Origin: Chloroflexota bacterium
Lineage (GTDB): Bacteria; Chloroflexota; Anaerolineae; Anaerolineales; Villigracilaceae
Length of the DNA: 64,000 bases
Direction of reading: 5' to 3'
Assembly (NCBI GenBank): GCA_021414245.1
Contig: JAIOOU010000003.1
Location: 62,001-126,000, forward strand
The stretch's first letter is position 1; each line of letters begins with the position of its first letter. A model generated the notes under the pieces. The model was not told where the DNA came from. It worked only from the letters and a program-made list of their open reading frames with translations, and made no database searches. The translations under genes and the position numbers were made by a program. This document shows positions 1 through 8,544 of the stretch, one piece after another.

Positions 1-966
1 GCGGGTGCATACGGGCACACGGCCCTGAATGCCGATCTCGTTATCGAGGGCCAGCCGTACCCCCTGGCCTCTCTCCGCAAACCCACTGGCTTCCAGGGAA
101 AGCGCTGCCATGATGGAAAAGGCGTCATGCAATTCAAACACATCGATGTCGGCAGGAGAAAGGCCGGCCATTTCATAAGCCCTTTTGGAGGATTCGTAGG
201 CGGCTTTCAGGAATAGGGGATCATTGCGTGAATGGACTGCGATCGTATCCGTGGAGGCGGCCGAGGCGGCGACCAGGATGCGCGGCTTGCGCTGGACCTT
301 TTCGGCCGGGACGATGACCATTGCGGCAGCCCCGTCACCGATTGGGGAGGCATCCAGCAAATTGATGGGCGTCGCGATCATGGACGATTTTTCGAATTTT
401 TCAACACTGATCTTTTCATGCAGGCGCGCGTAGGGATTGTGCATGGCATTCGCGTGCGCGTTGATGGAGAAAGGCGCAAAATCCTCATGTTTCCAACCGA
501 ACTCGTGCATATAGCGTCGCATGACCAGGGCGTTGATACCCACGAACGAAATTCCCTGTTCCACTTCGTAGTCGGCGTCGGCGGCGGTCGCCAGGGAGGC
601 GGTTACATCACGCCCGGCCTTGTCCGTCATTTTTTCAACACCCACCACCAGCGCAGATTCAACGTCGCCGGAGGCAACAGCCATCAGTCCGGCACGAAAC
701 GCGGCAGCCCCGGAGCCGCAGGCGGCCTCGATCTTTACGGCCTCCTGTTTCCATAAGCCGATCCAGTCTGCAAAAAAAGTCCCAAGCTGATTCTGCCCGT
801 TGGCGATGGACGAGAGCATGTTTCCCACAAATAACGAGTCGACCTTGTCGACGCCGGCGTCCTGCATGGCGGCAAAGGCTGCATCGCCGCCGATCTCGCG
901 CAGGGACCTTTCCCAATGCTCCCCGATCTTTGTTTGACCTATTCCAAGAATGGCTACTTTTCTCAT
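1..966 (-). CDS. Thiolase / acetyl-CoA acetyltransferase-like protein (3' end outside window)
   Basis: Reading the minus strand from the ATG at 966 gives an uninterrupted frame of 322 codons running off the window edge. The product begins MRKVAILGIGQTKIG and carries the thiolase nucleophile in EAACGSGAAAF (Cys83) and the later HDAF motif near residue 279, so it belongs to the thiolase superfamily, in the single-subunit SCP2/archaeal-type branch rather than the FadA branch. Such enzymes condense or cleave acyl-CoA thioesters in the cytoplasm; in archaea and some bacteria they pair with a DUF35 OB-fold protein, which would lie beyond the left edge if present. It lies 36 bp after the GNAT gene on the same strand, so the two may be co-transcribed. 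The C-terminal catalytic Cys is not visible. Substrate is unknown. Confidence 0.85.
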   Translation of the reverse strand, partial: MRKVAILGIGQTKIGEHWERSLREIGGDAAFAAMQDAGVDKVDSLFVGNMLSSIANGQNQLGTFFADWIGLWKQEAVKIEAACGSGAAAFRAGLMAVASGDVESALVVGVEKMTDKAGRDVTASLATAADADYEVEQGISFVGINALVMRRYMHEFGWKHEDFAPFSINAHANAMHNPYARLHEKISVEKFEKSSMIATPINLLDASPIGDGAAAMVIVPAEKVQRKPRILVAASAASTDTIAVHSRNDPLFLKAAYESSKRAYEMAGLSPADIDVFELHDAFSIMAALSLEASGFAERGQGVRLALDNEIGIQGRVPVCTR

Positions 967-1002
967 ATGGGTAATTTTACCCGTTCCATCTATCAGGGAC
1001 TA

Positions 1003-2001
1003 TCACTTTTCGGGAAACACCAGACCCATGCGATATGCACTGAGCCGTTTTATACAGCCAAGCTCCCCGGCTGCTTCGATGAGCGCAAGCTGCCAGTCAT
1101 TAAGAGACATTTCGATGCGCCGACCCGGGCTAGCCTGCTGTATCGAGGCAAGAACAAACTGCATGAACTTCGCGGCCATTCCCGAATAGGCCGGGTCGAG
1201 TACAAAACCTGCATAGTTCACCCCGCCCGGGCGTATCCGAACCGAGTGGAAGGCGACACCCGCCGCTTTTCCATCGGGTGTGCCCAATAGCATGCGTGAA
1301 TTTCTTGTGCCGCCCGTGATTTCAAACAGTTTGGAAAAAATACGCAGGAAAACCGGCGTTTTAAATTTTCGTTCCGAAATCGGCTCAAATTGTTTTACTT
1401 TTTCCGGGGTGGTGCGAATCGCCAGTTCGTAGCGGACCCGCCAGTTGGAATCTGACAGGGGCGTTGCAGACCACCCGTCGGGCAGGGAGGGCAGCGCGAT
1501 TTTCATATCAGGTGCATCGTACTGGATTTCGCTTGCGTAGGGAATAAAGCCAAGCTCCTTGTACAAGTTGAAGGCGGGTAAATTCTCCTCGATTACTTCC
1601 AGCAAGGACAACTTTGCTTTTCGTTCGCGCAAGGTCGACAGGGTGGCATCCACGAGTTTACGGGCGATCCTCTGGCGGCGATAGGCAGGCAGCACGGTGA
1701 CGTTGGCGATCATCCATTCACCCTGCCTGCCCGGTGGACTCATATAATTGACCAGCCCGACCGGATTGCCATCCTGCTCGAAAATATATCCATTCATGAT
1801 GTTCCGCAAGGAGGGCGAGAGGATTTGCATTAAACGCATCAAGGGCCAGATGCGTTTAATGCCGCGGATGCGGTCGATCATTCCCGCTTTTTCATCCTCC
1901 TGAACACTCCAGGCTGGATTTTCGGGATATTGAAATCCATCCATGATGAGCGAATTCATGAGGTCAAGGTCATTGGGCAGCTTAAAGGGGCGTATGGTCA
2001 T
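1003..2001 (-). CDS. GNAT-family N-acetyltransferase
   Basis: 332 residues. A GNAT acetyl-CoA binding motif A is visible at residues 101-119 (VTVLPAYRRQRIARKLVDA), preceded by the usual beta-strand region with WMIANV. The second half (from about residue 170) lacks a clear acetyl-CoA loop and may be a degenerate second GNAT fold. The family transfers an acetyl group from acetyl-CoA to an amine; the acceptor cannot be predicted. The ATG at 2001 is adjacent to the divergent lipoprotein gene, the two starts being 81 bp apart, so they probably share a promoter region. The thiolase gene follows downstream after 36 bp. Confidence 0.8.
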   Translation of the reverse strand: MTIRPFKLPNDLDLMNSLIMDGFQYPENPAWSVQEDEKAGMIDRIRGIKRIWPLMRLMQILSPSLRNIMNGYIFEQDGNPVGLVNYMSPPGRQGEWMIANVTVLPAYRRQRIARKLVDATLSTLRERKAKLSLLEVIEENLPAFNLYKELGFIPYASEIQYDAPDMKIALPSLPDGWSATPLSDSNWRVRYELAIRTTPEKVKQFEPISERKFKTPVFLRIFSKLFEITGGTRNSRMLLGTPDGKAAGVAFHSVRIRPGGVNYAGFVLDPAYSGMAAKFMQFVLASIQQASPGRRIEMSLNDWQLALIEAAGELGCIKRLSAYRMGLVFPEK

Positions 2002-2082
2002 GACTTGATTTTACTCCAATGGGAACCATGTCCATTGCGGGATCGTTGATTTCTTGCTATGCTTCAGGAAAAGGAGATTGAT

Positions 2083-2544
2083 ATGCCAAGACGTATTTTA
2101 ATATTTACTGTACTGGTGGCTTTGCTGGTTTACGGTTGTTCCTCCTCCGGGGCTGAATCGGTCAAATCCAGCCTTCCGGCCCTGGAAGGGGGTTGGACGA
2201 TCCAGATGAATCATTCGGGCGGCATTATGGGGTTGTCCCGCTCAATCGATATTTCGTCGACGGGGAAGTATCTGATTTTGGATGAGCGTGCCGGCAAAAG
2301 TGTCACCGGTCAACTTGCTGGGGATGAGCTGTCCCAATTAATGGAAATTGTGGCGACCTCTGAATATCGCACCAAAGATTCGCAGTTACCCTCCGCCTGC
2401 GCGGACTGTTTCATTTACGATCTTGAAATTGCCGGCAGCAGGGGGAACTTCAAGGTCCAGCTGGACGATGTTTCCCTCCCGGATTCGGGCATGGAGCCTT
2501 TGGTTACCCTTTTACGGAATTGGATGGATGCGGCCTTGAAATAA
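2083..2544 (+). CDS. Lipoprotein with emfourin-like domain
   Basis: 153 residues. A frame-compatible ATG lies at 2059, but the ATG at 2083 is preceded by AAAAGGAGATTGAT and starts a clean signal peptide MPRRILIFTVLVALLVYGC, so 2083 is preferred. Cys19 would be lipidated and the protein anchored outside the membrane. The mature part (GGIMGLSRSIDIS..., then LSQLMEIV, then an acidic/aromatic strand ending VTLLRNWM) follows the pattern of emfourin/protealysin-inhibitor-like domains as I remember them. That assignment rests on pattern alone. It stands by itself between a divergent GNAT gene and a non-coding stretch with a terminator. If the domain call is right, it could inhibit an extracellular M4-type metalloprotease. 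Confidence 0.6.
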   Translation: MPRRILIFTVLVALLVYGCSSSGAESVKSSLPALEGGWTIQMNHSGGIMGLSRSIDISSTGKYLILDERAGKSVTGQLAGDELSQLMEIVATSEYRTKDSQLPSACADCFIYDLEIAGSRGNFKVQLDDVSLPDSGMEPLVTLLRNWMDAALK

Positions 2545-2649
2545 CCTCGAATGAAATTCTTGAAAATATGTTCATTCGCATATGAATAAATTGCAAATCT
2601 GACAATTGGTTTTAATGTACCCGCCTGGAATCCGTTGTATGATAATGAC

Positions 2650-2843
2650 AGAAACAGGAAAGGAGGTTGCGATCGATACACCACCTGAAACACACAAAAA
2701 CGGAAAGGTCGAAACGCACTGACCTGGTCCAGGTCATGCCTGAGTACCAGACGTTCTCCAAACGATAGGAAGGTTGCTGAATCGTTCCTTTCCCAACATA
2801 GAGAAAGTGTGACGGACGGGTAGACTCCCGTCCGTCTTTTTAT
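2650..2843 (+). ncRNA. Candidate structured small RNA ending in an intrinsic terminator
   Basis: There is no credible coding frame here, yet the stretch has many self-complementary segments. An 8-bp closing stem joins 2657-2664 to 2786-2793 (GGAAAGGA with TCCTTTCC). A near-perfect hairpin is at 2720-2736 (TGACCTGG T CCAGGTCA) and another pairs 2761-2766 with 2781-2786 (AACGAT / ATCGTT). The element ends in a 10-bp GC-rich terminator at 2811-2843. A -10-like TATGAT/GATAAT lies at 2638-2646. I could not match it to SRP RNA, tmRNA, 6S RNA or a known riboswitch by eye. It could equally be a long 3' UTR of the lipoprotein gene. Confidence 0.35.
2811..2843 (+). terminator. Rho-independent terminator
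   Basis: GACGGACGGG, a 6-base loop (tagact), CCCGTCCGTC and then TTTTTATT. The T-tract is only on the plus strand, so it ends transcription coming from the lipoprotein or the candidate small RNA, not from the convergent aminotransferase gene, whose stop codon overlaps its end. Confidence 0.9.
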
Positions 2844-4006
2844 TAAATGGCTTTGAGCGCCTGACGCATGCGGTTAAGTCCCAGCCCAAGCAGTTTGCGT
2901 GAGGTCCCGAAATTCAATCGGATATGACCTTCCCCGCTTTTTCCGAATATCCCGCCTTCGCTTGCAGCCACCCTTGCATTCTTCAGGAAGAATTCGAAGG
3001 GCGATCCCTTTATACTGGTCTGCGTGAAATCAAGCCAGCCCAGATAGGTTGCTTGCGGAATCGTCAGCCGGACATCCGGCATAAATTCAGTGACATACTC
3101 CACAAGGAAATCCCGGTTTCCACTGAGATAGCGGCGCAGATCCTTTAGCCAGCCGTCACAAGCCCCGGAGAAGGCGGTCCTTGCCGCAAACAGGCCCATG
3201 CTGCCGACATGTAATCGCAAATGGCTGACTTCCTTTTCGTAGCGTTCGCGCAGCTTCTTGTCTGGTATGATCGCAAATCCGCAGAACAGCCCGGGGATAT
3301 TGAAGGTTTTGGACGGGGCGACCAGCGTAATTGTATGCTTTGCGATTTCTGAGGATAGTTTTGCCATGGGGGTGAACTTGTTGTCATCCAGCAGCAGCTC
3401 GGAATGGATCTCATCCGAAACGATCAGTACATTGTTGCGGATGCACAATTCCGCCATGCGCAGCAGGTCCTTTTGGGGGAAGATCATGCCGAGCGGATTA
3501 TGCGGATTGCACAGCAGGAACATGCCTGCTTTACGGACCTGTTTCTCAAAAATATCCCAATCGATCTCGTAGCTCAGGATGTTTCCATGTACATGTTTGA
3601 CAAAGGGTGCGTCATATTGTGGAACGCCGGCATTGTTTTTTACTTCATGAAATTCGTTGTAAACAGGTGTTTGCACGAGCACGCCCCGTTTCGGGGTACA
3701 GGCGATGCGGGCTGCAACACTAAATCCGCTGACGATCCCCGTCACTGCCACGACCGCTTCGGGCTTGACCTTCCAGCCGTATAGCTTGTCCATGCGTGCG
3801 GCGACAGTTTGCTTCAAAGCCATTGACGGCAGTTCGTAGCCGAGCACACCGTGATCGACAGCCTGATGAAGTGTGTTCAGGATCGGTTTGGGGGCGGGGA
3901 AATCCATGTCCGCCACCCACATGGGAAGCACATCCTTTGGATACCACATCCATTTGTTCAGGTTCTTGGGATTGCGTCGGTTTGGAACAAGGTTGAAATT
4001 TGTCAC
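2843..4006 (-). CDS. PatB/MalY-type PLP aminotransferase or cystathionine beta-lyase
   Basis: 387 residues of fold-type I PLP enzyme. PLP Lys233 sits in VAPSKTFNIPG, the cofactor Asp198 in VSDEIHSELLL, and the substrate Asn in CNPHNPLG near residue 170. The SKTFN context and overall length fit the MalY/PatB C-S beta-lyase family, which splits cystathionine or Cys conjugates to a thiol, pyruvate and ammonia; some members are transaminases. The start is a GTG at 4006 with AAGAGG five bases upstream; no in-frame ATG nearby fits better. It is monocistronic and convergent with the upstream non-coding element. Cytoplasmic. Substrate not determined. Confidence 0.88.
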   Translation of the reverse strand: MTNFNLVPNRRNPKNLNKWMWYPKDVLPMWVADMDFPAPKPILNTLHQAVDHGVLGYELPSMALKQTVAARMDKLYGWKVKPEAVVAVTGIVSGFSVAARIACTPKRGVLVQTPVYNEFHEVKNNAGVPQYDAPFVKHVHGNILSYEIDWDIFEKQVRKAGMFLLCNPHNPLGMIFPQKDLLRMAELCIRNNVLIVSDEIHSELLLDDNKFTPMAKLSSEIAKHTITLVAPSKTFNIPGLFCGFAIIPDKKLRERYEKEVSHLRLHVGSMGLFAARTAFSGACDGWLKDLRRYLSGNRDFLVEYVTEFMPDVRLTIPQATYLGWLDFTQTSIKGSPFEFFLKNARVAASEGGIFGKSGEGHIRLNFGTSRKLLGLGLNRMRQALKAI

Positions 4007-4224
4007 TATGGCCTCTTTTTTTATGAGATGACCGCGAACTTCCGGGTCAGGTCTGCGTTGGGATTGGGCGGGGAGAGCAATTCTACGCGACCAGATACTT
4101 TAATTCGCCTGGGACGTACTCCTAAAATTGACCAGATTTAATGACTAGATTTTACTACCTTCCTTTCATTGACTTTGTAGAACAATCATTCTAGAATTAA
4201 GAAGATCGATTTACAGGAGTTTTT

Positions 4225-4662
4225 ATGAAATTCATTCTGGTACTTCCCATCGCCAGATCCCGCACCGAGGTATGGAAGGCTTTTGAAAATCCGGAATATA
4301 TGAAGAATTGGCAGCCGACCCTGGTAAAACACGAGGTCCTTGAGGGCAGGCAGGGACAGCCGGGAGCCGTCTCCAGGCTCACCTATTTGGAGGGTGCGCG
4401 GGAATTTTCCCTCACGGAAAAAATAATTTTTCGGGCCGAGCCCGACCGTTTTGACGGCATCTATGAGAATGACTTTGCTGAGGACAGCATTTGCAATACT
4501 TTTATTGCAAGCGGCGAAAATGAAACCATCTGGAAGGCCCAGGTGGAGTATCGATTCAAGACTCTCCTGATGAAGATCGTTGGTCCGTTAATGAAAAAGA
4601 ATTTTGTCGCGCGGACCGAAAGGGACATGGCCCGATTCAAGGAATTTGTGGAAAAAGGGTAG
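4225..4662 (+). CDS. SRPBCC-family protein (polyketide cyclase/START-like)
   Basis: 145 residues with the pattern of a small helix-grip (SRPBCC) domain: an N-terminal strand followed by VWKAFENPEYMKNWQP, a central beta-sheet and a long C-terminal helix (KKNFVARTERDMARFKEFVEKG). These domains bind hydrophobic ligands in a deep pocket; no ligand can be inferred. The start has a good ribosome-binding site (CAGGAG). A second SRPBCC gene follows after 122 bp, and the pair may be an old duplication, though their sequences have diverged strongly. Confidence 0.75.
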   Translation: MKFILVLPIARSRTEVWKAFENPEYMKNWQPTLVKHEVLEGRQGQPGAVSRLTYLEGAREFSLTEKIIFRAEPDRFDGIYENDFAEDSICNTFIASGENETIWKAQVEYRFKTLLMKIVGPLMKKNFVARTERDMARFKEFVEKG

Positions 4663-4784
4663 GGGAGGCAAAGCTGCCTGGGCCGATATGCTGATGAGGC
4701 TGTATCAGGGATCGGCGTGGAAAGATCCGCGATAAAGCTTCGATGGTCAGTTTCAGGCCGGAAATATGACAGTATAATGAATCC

Positions 4785-5225
4785 ATGAAACAGGGAACAT
4801 TCGAAAAAGAGATCTTTATCCAGTCAGATGTTCGGACGGTGGTTGGCGTGGTTGCCAATTACAACCAGCATCACAGGATCCATCCCTTGATCATCAAAGT
4901 GGAACAGGCGCGCGAAGCCCCGCCTGGAGTGCAGCGTTTTTTCATCACCGACCAGTTAAAATGGGGACCGTTCAAATTCAAAATCCGCTATCGCGCGGAC
5001 ATTCTTGCCGTGACACAGGATACCGTCCATACCCAGGCATATCAATCTCCGAATACCCATGTGGAAAACAGGACGAAAGTGACGGCTGTGCAGGGCGGGG
5101 TTAACCTGCATGAAACCATCACCCTCAAAGCGCCGGATTTACTCTTCAAATATGCATTTAGCCAGGCCCAGACCGCTCATCAGGAGCTGCTCGAACGCAT
5201 CAAGAAGTTTGTAGAATCCCTCTAA
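4785..5225 (+). CDS. SRPBCC-family protein
   Basis: 146 residues, again a helix-grip type protein. It opens with a strand (TFEKEIFIQSDVRTVVGVVANYNQHHRIHP) typical of polyketide-cyclase-like members and ends in a long helix (AFSQAQTAHQELLERIKKFVESL). There is no signal peptide. The neighbouring gene upstream is of the same superfamily, and a hairpin terminator follows 40 bp after the stop. Function unknown beyond probable binding of a hydrophobic small molecule. Confidence 0.65.
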   Translation: MKQGTFEKEIFIQSDVRTVVGVVANYNQHHRIHPLIIKVEQAREAPPGVQRFFITDQLKWGPFKFKIRYRADILAVTQDTVHTQAYQSPNTHVENRTKVTAVQGGVNLHETITLKAPDLLFKYAFSQAQTAHQELLERIKKFVESL

Positions 5226-5264
5226 ATATTGCCTGCCGGCAGCGGGATTGGTGATAGAATAATC

Positions 5265-5287
5265 AAAAAAGCCCTGACGGGCTTTTT
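5265..5287 (+). terminator. Intrinsic terminator after the SRPBCC pair
   Basis: AAAAAAGCCC, loop TGAC, GGGCTTTTT: a compact hairpin with a T-tract on the plus strand and an A-tract upstream, so it could act in both directions. It separates the SRPBCC gene from the sulfotransferase gene. Confidence 0.75.
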
Positions 5288-5324
5288 CACTGCAGGCATT
5301 AAATGCAAGGACACACACCCTTAA

Positions 5325-6509
5325 ATGAAATATAATTTCCCCCTATTCTGGCGCTCGCTTTATCGTTCCTTCTTCGACTCAAAAAATACCACGGCCCGCC
5401 TGACCCGAAAGCGCTTTATCTTCCTTGCACTTTTTTGCATAGTCTGGCCAGTTGGCATGCTCATCCACTGGTTCTGCTTCTGGCTGGATGACATTTTCTT
5501 CCCCGACTATAAGAATCACCCCATTGAAAAACCGCTCTTTATTCTTGGCAACCTGCGCAGCGGATCCACCTTCCTGCACCGCCTGCTTTCCCGCGATACG
5601 GAAACCTTCACCAGCCTGACCACCTGGGACATCTATCTAACCCCCTCGGTCATTCAAAAGAAATTCACCCGCTTCATTGCGGGTATCGATAGAAAATATT
5701 TCGGCAATGTTTTGCACCGGTTGCTGTTTGCCTTTGATCGCCGCACCCTCGGCACGATCAAGATCCATCCCATTTCCTTCTTCCAACCTGAAGAGGATGA
5801 AAACATTCACCTGCATATTTGGGACGGGTATTTCGTCACCTTCCTTTTTCCCTTCATGGATGAGATGCCGAACTACCAGCATTTCGACGAGGCTCTCAGT
5901 CCCGAACATAAGCGCCGCATCATGACCTTTTATAAATCCATGCTGCAGCGTCACATGTATGTAACCGGCAAGAAATACTTTGTCGCAAAGAATCCCGCAT
6001 TTAGCGCGAAGATCGAAACCGTTGTTGAATTCTTCCCGGATGCCCGCATTGTCTATCTTGCCCGCAACCCGCTGGATATGCTGCCCTCCACGATCTCCTG
6101 GATAAACTATTCACGCCGTATTTTTACAGACCCGAAACCGGGATTTCATTATGTGGACGAGATCGTGGATATGACCCGACACTGGTATTCCCATCCACTT
6201 CAATATATCGACGCGCATCCTTCCCCCCGGCACCTGATTCTGAAATACGATGATCTGATTCAGCGACCCGAGCATGTCATTCGCGCATTTTACGAGCAAT
6301 TTGGCTATCCGGATAAGCCCGGCCTGCCCATTATCATTGACCAGGCGGTCAAGGAGACATTGACCTTCAACAGCGACCACGCCTATTCCTACGAGGAAAT
6401 GGGATTTAGCCGCGAACAGATCGTGGAGATGTATGCAGACGTGTTCAAGCGCTTTGACTTTGATACCAGGGAAGCGGAAGTGGTTTCGAGTGTGAATGCC
6501 GTTAGATAG
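5325..6509 (+). CDS. Sulfotransferase family protein
   Basis: 394 residues. The PAPS 5'-phosphosulfate loop is visible at about residues 73-87 (ILGNLRSGSTFLHRLL) and the 3'-phosphate site in RIVYLARNPLDMLPSTISW near residue 240-260. A hydrophobic stretch at about residues 31-59 (FIFLALFCIVWPVGMLIHWF) precedes the catalytic domain and may anchor it to the membrane. The family moves sulfate from PAPS to a hydroxyl or amine on a carbohydrate, lipid or small molecule; the acceptor is unknown. It stands alone between two terminators. Confidence 0.85.
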   Translation: MKYNFPLFWRSLYRSFFDSKNTTARLTRKRFIFLALFCIVWPVGMLIHWFCFWLDDIFFPDYKNHPIEKPLFILGNLRSGSTFLHRLLSRDTETFTSLTTWDIYLTPSVIQKKFTRFIAGIDRKYFGNVLHRLLFAFDRRTLGTIKIHPISFFQPEEDENIHLHIWDGYFVTFLFPFMDEMPNYQHFDEALSPEHKRRIMTFYKSMLQRHMYVTGKKYFVAKNPAFSAKIETVVEFFPDARIVYLARNPLDMLPSTISWINYSRRIFTDPKPGFHYVDEIVDMTRHWYSHPLQYIDAHPSPRHLILKYDDLIQRPEHVIRAFYEQFGYPDKPGLPIIIDQAVKETLTFNSDHAYSYEEMGFSREQIVEMYADVFKRFDFDTREAEVVSSVNAVR

Positions 6510-6528
6510 ATCCGGTTTAAATCAATTA

Positions 6529-6577
6529 AAAATCGGCGTGCAGACGACTTTTTCGAAGTCACCTGCACGCCGATTTT
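6529..6577. terminator. Bidirectional terminator between convergent genes
   Basis: A 15-bp perfect stem (AAAATCGGCGTGCAG with CTGCACGCCGATTTT) encloses a smaller inner hairpin (GACTT / AAGTC). A/T tracts flank both sides. It lies between the stop codons of the sulfotransferase gene (+) and lgt (-), so it can serve both. Confidence 0.85.
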
Positions 6578-6593
6578 GATTTATATCCTCCCG

Positions 6594-7673
6594 CTATTTA
6601 GCTTTCCTTACCGCCTTTCCTTTCACAGCGGTCTTCTTTGCGGTCGTTTTTGCGGGCTTTACAACTTTTCGGACGGGTTTCTTGGTGATAGTTTTTGAAA
6701 CTGATTTTGCAGCCGGCTTTTTGGTTGCAGCTTTGGACGCCACGGGGCCCTTGCTGAGGATTGCGGCGGGCGCAGTGCTTTGTGGAACACTTTTGGCCTT
6801 GGTCCCGACCGATTTAATATGATATTCATTTTCCCAATTCTCTGCCATGGCCAGCTGCAACCTGCCGTAGCGGACCAGCAGCATGACAACACCGGCGACC
6901 GCCATCAACAGCGAGACGGCCATGGAATAGGTTACAAAGGAATTGCCTATAAGGGGCTGGTCCGGACGGAAAAATTCAATGAAGGCCCGCGCCAGGCCCG
7001 CGAAGACCAGCCAGATGGAAAACACCGCGCCGGGCTTCATTTTTTCAGCATATTGGCGGGAGACCCAGATCAACAACAAGGCCAGGAGTATATTCAGGAT
7101 CATTTCATAGAGAAAAGTTGGGTGAAAGCGGGTAGTCTCCACTGGAAATTTGCCAAGGTCGGCATATTGAGCCAGGCGGTGCTGCGCATCGATCGAAATG
7201 CCCCAGGGGAGTTTGGTGGGTTGTCCATACAGTTCCTGATTGATGTAGTTGGCGGGCCGGGCCAATGCCTGGCCAATGAAGATCGCCGGGGCGATCGAAT
7301 CGAGAAACAGCCAGATATCCATCCCGTTTTGCTTGAGGAAATAATACAGAGCCACTCCGCCAAACAACAAACCACCAAAGAAGTGCAATCCGCCTTCCCA
7401 AATATACAGGATCTTAATTGGGTTCTCGATGTAATAAGTCCCGCCCCCAAGCATGCTATTGACCACGTACCATAACCGGGCCCCGATAATGCCCACTGGC
7501 AGGATCCAGACCAGGCCGTCCCAGATGCTTTCCCCGTTTTCGCCGCGCCGATTAACTTCTCTTTCCGCAATCAATGTACCGACCACGGCACCCAACATGA
7601 CCAGGACCCCGTACCAGCGAAGGGTGATTGGCCACCCCAGAATATTAAATTGGAAAATTATTGGATTTATCAT
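6594..7673 (-). CDS. lgt: Prolipoprotein diacylglyceryl transferase with a basic C-terminal tail
   Basis: 359 residues; the family is usually about 260-300. Lgt moves diacylglycerol from phosphatidylglycerol to the lipobox Cys of preprolipoproteins in the cytoplasmic membrane. The core has seven or so membrane segments, the signature with its Arg at 139 (ALARPANYINQELYG, where Gly residues of the usual GRxGNFIN are partly Ala), GGLHFFGG around His97, and HPTFLYE. The last 75 or so residues form a Lys/Ala/Pro-rich tail (KKPAAKSVSKTITKKP...) resembling histone H1 tails and predicted disordered. Several lipoproteins in the window would be its substrates. Terminator at 6529-6577. Confidence 0.93.
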   Translation of the reverse strand: MINPIIFQFNILGWPITLRWYGVLVMLGAVVGTLIAEREVNRRGENGESIWDGLVWILPVGIIGARLWYVVNSMLGGGTYYIENPIKILYIWEGGLHFFGGLLFGGVALYYFLKQNGMDIWLFLDSIAPAIFIGQALARPANYINQELYGQPTKLPWGISIDAQHRLAQYADLGKFPVETTRFHPTFLYEMILNILLALLLIWVSRQYAEKMKPGAVFSIWLVFAGLARAFIEFFRPDQPLIGNSFVTYSMAVSLLMAVAGVVMLLVRYGRLQLAMAENWENEYHIKSVGTKAKSVPQSTAPAAILSKGPVASKAATKKPAAKSVSKTITKKPVRKVVKPAKTTAKKTAVKGKAVRKAK

Positions 7674-7921
7674 GGTTTACCTCTGAATTTAAGATTTGAG
7701 GATTATATCATTCAAACAGAATAAGGATTTTTGTTCAAATCCGGGTCGGATAATTAAAGTCCATAAATAATTGGACAAGAGCTGTAATAAATAATTCGCA
7801 GGATAACATAAAATAAAAGACATTTGTCATTTTGCAAAGTGATTAACGCCACATCAAAAAATTGCTGGATATTCTTACAATAGCCGTAAACATTGACCGA
7901 CATACTCAATATTAGGATGCC

Positions 7922-8422
7922 ATGTTAAGAATTAACCGTCAAACCGATTACGCAGTGAGAGTCGTCCTCGCCCTCGCCAAAAAGACCCCCGGATCGCGGG
8001 TGTCTTCATCCGAGATTGGGCGGGAAATGTTGATCCCGCCGGCTCTCCTTCAGCGTATTGTTGCCGAACTGGCGGGCGGAGGCTTTCTGCATACCCAGGC
8101 CGGGCGTGACGGGGGAATTGCCCTTGCCCACACCCCGGACCAGATCACGCTTCTTCAAGTGGTGGAGCACTTTGAAGGAGAACTGTATCTTTCCGATTGC
8201 GTTCTAAAACCGGGGGAGTGCCCGTTCGACACCCGCTGTCCGGTTCATTGTCAGTGGATCCGATTAAAAAACCTGCTTCGCAACGAAATGTCCCGGATCA
8301 CTTTTGAACAACTGGTCGACGAGGCCCGCGTTATTGAGACCAATATCAAAGCAAGCCGTTCCCGCGCTTCAATTCCTGTGGATGAGCTGTTTCCCGTTAC
8401 TGTATCCGAGTCGGCTGATTAG
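7922..8422 (+). CDS. Rrf2-family transcriptional regulator, probable Fe-S sensor
   Basis: 166 residues. The N-terminal winged helix is typical of Rrf2 (RINRQTDYAVRVVLALA, then IPPALLQRIVAELAGGGFLHTQAGRDGGIAL). Four Cys lie close together at 93, 100, 106 and 110 (C-x6-C-x5-C-x3-C), the region that ligates an Fe-S cluster in IscR and NsrR. It is therefore likely to sense O2, NO or Fe-S status. It lies 122 bp upstream of cydA in the same direction, which suggests it controls cytochrome bd synthesis and perhaps itself. The 248-bp region upstream is AT-rich; I see no certain operator. Confidence 0.85.
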   Translation: MLRINRQTDYAVRVVLALAKKTPGSRVSSSEIGREMLIPPALLQRIVAELAGGGFLHTQAGRDGGIALAHTPDQITLLQVVEHFEGELYLSDCVLKPGECPFDTRCPVHCQWIRLKNLLRNEMSRITFEQLVDEARVIETNIKASRSRASIPVDELFPVTVSESAD

Positions 8423-8454
8423 TGCCTTTGCGGTGCCAATCAAGAAAATTAGGT

Positions 8455-8482
8455 TTGAAAGGAGAAATTGCCGAAATACATT
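8455..8482 (+). promoter_or_regulatory. Candidate promoter upstream of cydA
   Basis: TTGAAA at 8455-8460 and TACATT at 8477-8482 with a 16-base spacer fit a sigma-70-like promoter 62 bp before the cydA start. An independent promoter here would allow Rrf2-controlled expression of cydAB. Assigned by eye from consensus only. Confidence 0.35.
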
Positions 8483-8544
8483 CAATTTAAGCTGTAACAA
8501 CGTCACAATCAAGAATTTCATCATCCCTTTTGGAGCATAAAATT

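Noticed and set aside
2059-2082. Upstream ATG as start of the emfourin-like lipoprotein
   Set aside because: It would add eight charged residues before the signal peptide and lacks the AAGGAG that serves the ATG at 2083.
2650-2810. SRP RNA, tmRNA, 6S RNA or a cobalamin riboswitch as identity of the structured element
   Set aside because: The SRP GGAAG-type tetraloop region, the tmRNA tag frame and the B12 box were looked for and not found; a partial likeness to the B12 box near 2737 is below what I would accept.
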